Below the pieces are notes generated by a model, which was not told where the DNA came from, made no database searches, and saw only the letters and a list, made by a program, of their open reading frames with translations. Below, piece by piece: positions 16,890 to 20,043 of a stretch of 20,043 nucleotides of DNA. The translations under genes were made by a program, and so were the position numbers. Origin of the DNA: an uncultured Treponema sp. Its GTDB lineage: Bacteria > Spirochaetota > Spirochaetia > Treponematales > Treponemataceae. Within the stretch, counting starts at the first letter, position 1. Each line of letters opens with the position of its first letter. The stretch covers positions 1 through 20,043 of the forward strand of contig CAJOPO010000501.1 in assembly GCA_905236315.1 (NCBI GenBank). The letters run 5' to 3'.

Positions 16890-17344
16890 AAGCCCTTAGT
16901 ATAAAAAGAATAATTGCTTTTTTAGTATGTGCTGTTATATGTACAGCCTGTGCTATTGTGTCTATATATTTTTATAAGCCTCATAAACGTTTTGTTTATT
17001 ATTTTTATTCCTATAGTACAGATGGTCTTTGTACAGAAGTAAGGCATAGTCCAGTAAATGCTATTCAAGGCGATGTTTCTTTCTTTATAGAAGAACTATT
17101 GTTAGGACCTATGACAAATCGTTATAAAAAACTATTTGCAGATGGAACTACACTTGAATTTTGCATACAAAAAGATGATGTTTTGTATGTGGGACTTAGT
17201 AAAGATGCCTTATTTCCAGAGGCAGGGGATGCTTCCATAAAAGACGGAGTGGAAGCCTTAAAAGTGAATATTGTGAAGCAATTCACAAAAATAAATACAA
17301 TTTTGGTGTATATTGACGGAAAAAGTGTCTTTTGGGAAGGCTAA
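16886..17344 (+). CDS. Membrane-anchored GerMN-domain protein
   Basis: A 152-residue protein with a single N-terminal hydrophobic segment (about 9-30) that anchors it in the inner membrane or serves as signal peptide. It contains ACA-type cysteines but no clean lipobox. The remainder is a GerMN-type domain: DVSFFIEELLLGPM, LFADGTTLEFCIQKDDVLYVGLSKDA, VEALKVNIVKQF, and a closing VYIDGK. GerMN domains occur in spore GerM and in LpqB-type lipoproteins and are often linked to peptidoglycan remodelling. Pairing with an amidase by ATGA overlap fits a joint wall-remodelling role, perhaps as regulator of the amidase (inference). It ends the operon; no clear intrinsic terminator follows before the flaA promoter. 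Confidence 0.8.
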   Translation: MKALSIKRIIAFLVCAVICTACAIVSIYFYKPHKRFVYYFYSYSTDGLCTEVRHSPVNAIQGDVSFFIEELLLGPMTNRYKKLFADGTTLEFCIQKDDVLYVGLSKDALFPEAGDASIKDGVEALKVNIVKQFTKINTILVYIDGKSVFWEG

Positions 17345-17454
17345 TTTGTCTAAAATTTACTTGAATTTATGAAAAAAATGTTTTTTAATATATTCTATGT
17401 AACGATTTTTTTGCTGATTTGTTAAAAAAAAAACTAATCTTGCAAAAAAAGACG

Positions 17455-17483
17455 TTGACAAAAAAACATTCTTAATAGATACT
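17455..17483 (+). promoter_or_regulatory. Sigma-70-like promoter of flaA
   Basis: A perfect TTGACA (17455-17460) and GATACT (17478-17483, four of six to consensus) are separated by 17 nt. An A-tract lies around and before the -35. The leader is about 40 nt and ends in a good Shine-Dalgarno AAGGAG (17518-17523) six nt before the ATG. This points to housekeeping rather than sigma-28 control. Confidence 0.75.
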
Positions 17484-17529
17484 ATATCTAACAAGGCTAC
17501 ATCAAAAGTGTATAAAAAAGGAGCTTCGA

Positions 17530-18609
17530 ATGAAGAGGACTTTAGTTTTTACTGCCGCTGCAATGCTTTTGGCAGGTTCTTTAGGGTTCGCTAGAGAGTC
17601 AACACTCATCGATTTTACTTTGCTTGACGCAGATATTATGACTGAGGAAAACGAAGATAGCGATGAGCCACAGAGACCCCAGAACAGCAGAACTGTTATG
17701 GATTATTCTGTTGCCGCAGGTGCCACATTCACCGACGACCAGAAGTCACTTATGAAGACATCACTGTACTACAATGAATGGGAAGTAGAGTTGAATTCTT
17801 CTGCAAGAAATGTACAGTCTGTTGCTTTATCAACAGTAACAGGTGCACAGGTAAAAGAAGACGCTGACGTTCCTTTTGCTGGTAGCAAAGTTTTAGCAGT
17901 ACGTGTATTGTTCCCAGAATGGAATAGCAATGCAAATGCAAGAATTGTTCCTCCATTTGAAATTCAAGCTTATGAACCATTGCGTTCAGCAGATGAAAAT
18001 GGTAACCGCCAGGAACAGACAGATGAAGAAAAGGGTAAATACCTTTTTGAAGATGGCTATGGTTTAATCAAGAATGTTGGAACAATCAAATCTATTTCTG
18101 TTACAACAATGGGTATGAACTTCCCACATCAGTTGTATGTTCTTTTGAAGGACAACGATGGTGTTGAACGCCGCTACTATATGGGTAGCTTAATGTTTGA
18201 TGGTTGGAAGACACTTATCTGGAATAACCCTGATTATATTACAGAAGTACGTACACGTGAAATCCGCGTATATCCAATCTATCCACGTGGAATACCATTT
18301 GTTAAGTTCAATGGCTTCCAGGTAACACGCGATGCTTCTGATGTTGGTGGAAACTTCATCGGTTACTTCAAAGATGTAAAAGTTATCTATGACTTGGCAG
18401 TTTTGAATGCTGACCGCGATATTGATGACGAAGATTTGTGGCACATCGTAACTGATAAAGAAGCTGCACGTCAGAATCTTGAAATGAGCCGCTTTGGTAA
18501 CAAACAGGTTAACCGCTACATTGAAGACCGCAAGATGGACAAAGAAAACACTTTCACATCTACTGATTATGCAAAGTCTTCTGATGAAGGTTCTGCTCAG
18601 GAAGAGTAG
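17530..18609 (+). CDS. flaA: Flagellar filament outer-layer (sheath) protein FlaA
   Basis: Major sheath protein that coats the FlaB core of spirochaete periplasmic flagella. The 359 residues open with a signal peptide (MKRTLVFTAAAMLLAGSLGF, cut before RES), consistent with export by Sec rather than through the flagellar channel. The mature part has the FlaA pattern: STLIDFTLLDADI, WEVELNSSARNV, VRVLFPEWNSNANARI(V)PPFEI, a MGMNFPHQLYVLLKD segment, then VRTREIRVYPIYPRGIPFVKFNGFQV and YFKDVKVIYDLAVL. The tail is charged. Codon choice favours C-ending and AAG/CGC codons far more than the neighbours, as expected for an abundant protein. It has its own promoter, strong ribosome site and strong terminator, so it is a monocistronic unit. 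Confidence 0.95.
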   Translation: MKRTLVFTAAAMLLAGSLGFARESTLIDFTLLDADIMTEENEDSDEPQRPQNSRTVMDYSVAAGATFTDDQKSLMKTSLYYNEWEVELNSSARNVQSVALSTVTGAQVKEDADVPFAGSKVLAVRVLFPEWNSNANARIVPPFEIQAYEPLRSADENGNRQEQTDEEKGKYLFEDGYGLIKNVGTIKSISVTTMGMNFPHQLYVLLKDNDGVERRYYMGSLMFDGWKTLIWNNPDYITEVRTREIRVYPIYPRGIPFVKFNGFQVTRDASDVGGNFIGYFKDVKVIYDLAVLNADRDIDDEDLWHIVTDKEAARQNLEMSRFGNKQVNRYIEDRKMDKENTFTSTDYAKSSDEGSAQEE

Positions 18610-18640
18610 TTAATTAACTAATATAGTTAATTTTATAGAG

Positions 18641-18669
18641 AGCCACCCTTTTAGGAGGGTGGCTTTTTT
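18641..18669 (+). terminator. Intrinsic terminator of flaA
   Basis: Perfect 9-bp stem AGCCACCCT/AGGGTGGCT (18641-18649 with 18656-18664), 6-nt loop, then six Ts. It lies 31 nt after the flaA stop. Confidence 0.95.
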
Positions 18670-18672
18670 GTA

Positions 18673-18678
18673 TATAAT
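18673..18678 (+). promoter_or_regulatory. -10 box close to the alarmone-synthetase start
   Basis: A perfect TATAAT lies four nt after the flaA terminator and 10 nt before the ATG at 18689. Transcription would begin around 18685-18689, leaving almost no leader. There is no good -35; the matching position falls in the terminator loop. Confidence 0.5.
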
Positions 18679-18688
18679 TGCATGGTAT

Positions 18689-19948
18689 ATGGAAAGAGAA
18701 CTACCAAATAAAAAGAAGATTTTTACTGTATATGAAAGCTATAAGCCTGTTTTTGCTGAAGTGCTGCACAATATTGAGGCGGAGTTAAAAAAAACTATAA
18801 AGATAGGGTCTGCCCCAACGTATAAAGCACGCATAAAGTCTTTTGAGAGTTACTACAAAAAAGTTCTTAGGCAAAAACCCATAGAGGCCGCTGAAAGTAG
18901 TGAACTTATAACTTTAACAGATATGATGGGAATTCGTGTTATATGTGCATTTTTGGAAGACTTAGAGATTGTTAGAAAACAGTTAGAAGCGTCTTTTAGT
19001 GTGCAGGAAGTGGAACGAAAGGGTGCTGAGCAATCTTTTAGAGAATTTGGTTATGAATCAGTGCATGTTCTTATTTCTATACCAGAAAATTGTTTTCCTA
19101 CTATTAATGTTTCTCCTGCCTTACCCAAAAATATCGTTTGTGAAATACAAATAAGAACAATTTTGCAAGACGCATGGGCAGAAGTGGAACATGAACTAAT
19201 TTATAAATCAGAGTTTAATCCATTTGATAAACCTTTACGTAGAAAACTTGCTTCTATAAACGCAAGCCTTTCTTTAGCAGATACTATTTTTCAAGAAATA
19301 CGTGATTATCAAAATCGTTTGCAATCAGAATTAGGCTGCCGTAGAAATACCTTTTATGATAAGGCAGATGAACTTACTGATAAAGAGATGGGCATAGAAA
19401 GCCACCAAGTTTCTGCTCCTCAAGATTTGCCAAAAACAGAAGTTGCTTCTCCGTACATAAAGGGAAGCATAGATGATTTAGTATTACAGGCACTACATGA
19501 ACATAATATGGGCAATTTTACTCAGGCTGTTTCTATCTATACCGAGATATTAGAATTAAAACCTGAGCCTAATGCCGTTGTCTGTTCTGTTATTTATAAA
19601 CACAGGGGTATGGCTTATTTTGCACAGAGTGAATACGAAAAAGCTTTGGCGGATTTTGTAAAGAGCGAAGATTGCAATAAAAATAATTTTAGGTCTATTT
19701 ACTATCAAGGAATTATTCATAGCATATTAGGAAAGGATGATAATGCCATTGAATGTTTTAATCGTTCTTTGGCTATAGATTCTTACCAGAGCCATGTTTA
19801 TTATAGAAGAGCATTATCTTATTTTAATCTAGGTTTGTATTCAGAAGCTATGCATGATATTAATTCTGCTATTAATTTAGGATTAAATGATTCTGATGTG
19901 CAAATGTTAAAAGAGCGATTAATAAAAAAATTTGATATGAAAGTTTAA
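18689..19948 (+). CDS. RelA/SpoT-type (p)ppGpp synthetase domain with TPR tail
   Basis: About 419 residues. The N-terminal 200 form a RelA/SpoT nucleotidyltransferase (pppGpp synthetase) domain: YKARIKSFESYYKKVL near 45, LTDMMGIRVICAF with the metal-site Asp at about 78, FGYESVHVLIS near 120, and CEIQIRTILQDAWAEVEHELIYKS near 151, including the catalytic Glu of EIQIRT. No HD hydrolase domain precedes it, so it resembles a small alarmone synthetase. From about residue 260 there are three or four TPR-like repeats (HNMGNFTQAVSIYTEILEL, GMAYFAQSEYEKALADF, LGKDDNAIECFNRSLAI, FNLGLYSEAMHDINSAI) for protein contact. I chose the ATG at 18689 because an in-frame GTG at 18659 lies within the flaA terminator. 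No Shine-Dalgarno is visible. Confidence 0.87.
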   Translation: MERELPNKKKIFTVYESYKPVFAEVLHNIEAELKKTIKIGSAPTYKARIKSFESYYKKVLRQKPIEAAESSELITLTDMMGIRVICAFLEDLEIVRKQLEASFSVQEVERKGAEQSFREFGYESVHVLISIPENCFPTINVSPALPKNIVCEIQIRTILQDAWAEVEHELIYKSEFNPFDKPLRRKLASINASLSLADTIFQEIRDYQNRLQSELGCRRNTFYDKADELTDKEMGIESHQVSAPQDLPKTEVASPYIKGSIDDLVLQALHEHNMGNFTQAVSIYTEILELKPEPNAVVCSVIYKHRGMAYFAQSEYEKALADFVKSEDCNKNNFRSIYYQGIIHSILGKDDNAIECFNRSLAIDSYQSHVYYRRALSYFNLGLYSEAMHDINSAINLGLNDSDVQMLKERLIKKFDMKV

Positions 19949-19965
19949 TTTTTTTTGTTTTGCTA

Positions 19966-19995
19966 TTGACATTCATTAGCCTTTTATGATATAGT
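19966..19995 (+). promoter_or_regulatory. Sigma-70 promoter of the tRNA gene
   Basis: TTGACA (19966-19971) and TATAGT (19990-19995) are separated by 18 nt. The predicted start near 20002 is about 20 nt upstream of the mature tRNA 5' end. Confidence 0.75.
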
Positions 19996-20021
19996 TAGAA
20001 CATCGAAGAGTAAAAGATTAT

Positions 20022-20043
20022 GTCTCCTTCGTCTAGTGGTTAG
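20022..20043 (+). tRNA. 5' end of a tRNA gene, probably tRNA-Glu (cut by window edge)
   Basis: The last 22 nt hold an acceptor 5' strand GTCTCCT followed by TCGTCTAGTGGTTAG, the D-arm with the A-box-like pattern typical of bacterial tRNA-Glu. The anticodon lies outside the window, so the identity is by resemblance only. Confidence 0.75.

Noticed and set aside
18659..18688. GTG start for the alarmone synthetase
   Set aside because: It lies inside the right arm of the flaA terminator and would require transcription through it; the residues before 18689 are hydrophobic and not family-like.

Overview
The window is about 20 kb of an AT-rich chromosome that looks like a treponeme (Spirochaetes, genus Treponema or a close relative). 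The main evidence is a periplasmic flagellar sheath protein FlaA, a spirochaete-type 'spiro-SPASM' protein, and a uvrA gene directly followed by an LptD-like outer-membrane gene. That last order also occurs in T. pallidum (from memory). No phage, insertion sequence or CRISPR array was seen. The window ends inside a tRNA gene, probably tRNA-Glu.

Positions 1-8632 hold five genes, all on the minus strand. In transcription order they are a membrane-anchored endonuclease/exonuclease/phosphatase-fold protein, a small TerB-like protein, a small secreted protein of unknown function with its own promoter, uvrA, and an LptD/OstA-like outer-membrane protein. A long hairpin with T-runs on both sides separates the secreted-protein gene from uvrA. 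One half of it recurs near position 150 as a dispersed repeat.

Positions 8681-9061 have no credible gene. They contain nested and mutually exclusive inverted repeats, followed by four 44-bp tandem repeats in an alternating A-B-A-B order.

Positions 9062-17344 form a tightly packed six-gene plus-strand operon. Four junctions overlap by ATGA or more, one further overlap is longer, and one junction has a 2-nt gap. The order is: a spiro-SPASM protein with a nucleotidyltransferase-like N-terminus and a radical-SAM-like middle that has lost two of three cluster cysteines; a family 2-like glycosyltransferase; a three-part fusion (SpsF-like cytidylyltransferase, SpsG/PseG-like domain, zinc-ribbon methyltransferase); a large ATP-grasp enzyme; a secreted N-acetylmuramoyl-L-alanine amidase; and a membrane-anchored GerMN-domain protein. 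The first four look like a sugar activation, transfer and modification pathway. The last two act at the cell wall. The operon sits directly upstream of flaA, so a role in glycosylating the periplasmic flagellum or a wall/envelope component is the most interesting inference. This is the best candidate here for an undescribed system.

The right end has flaA with its own sigma-70-like promoter, a strong terminator and a visibly different codon choice. Next is a small alarmone-synthetase-like gene with a TPR tail, whose -10 box lies almost against its start codon. Last are a good promoter and the 5' end of a tRNA gene.
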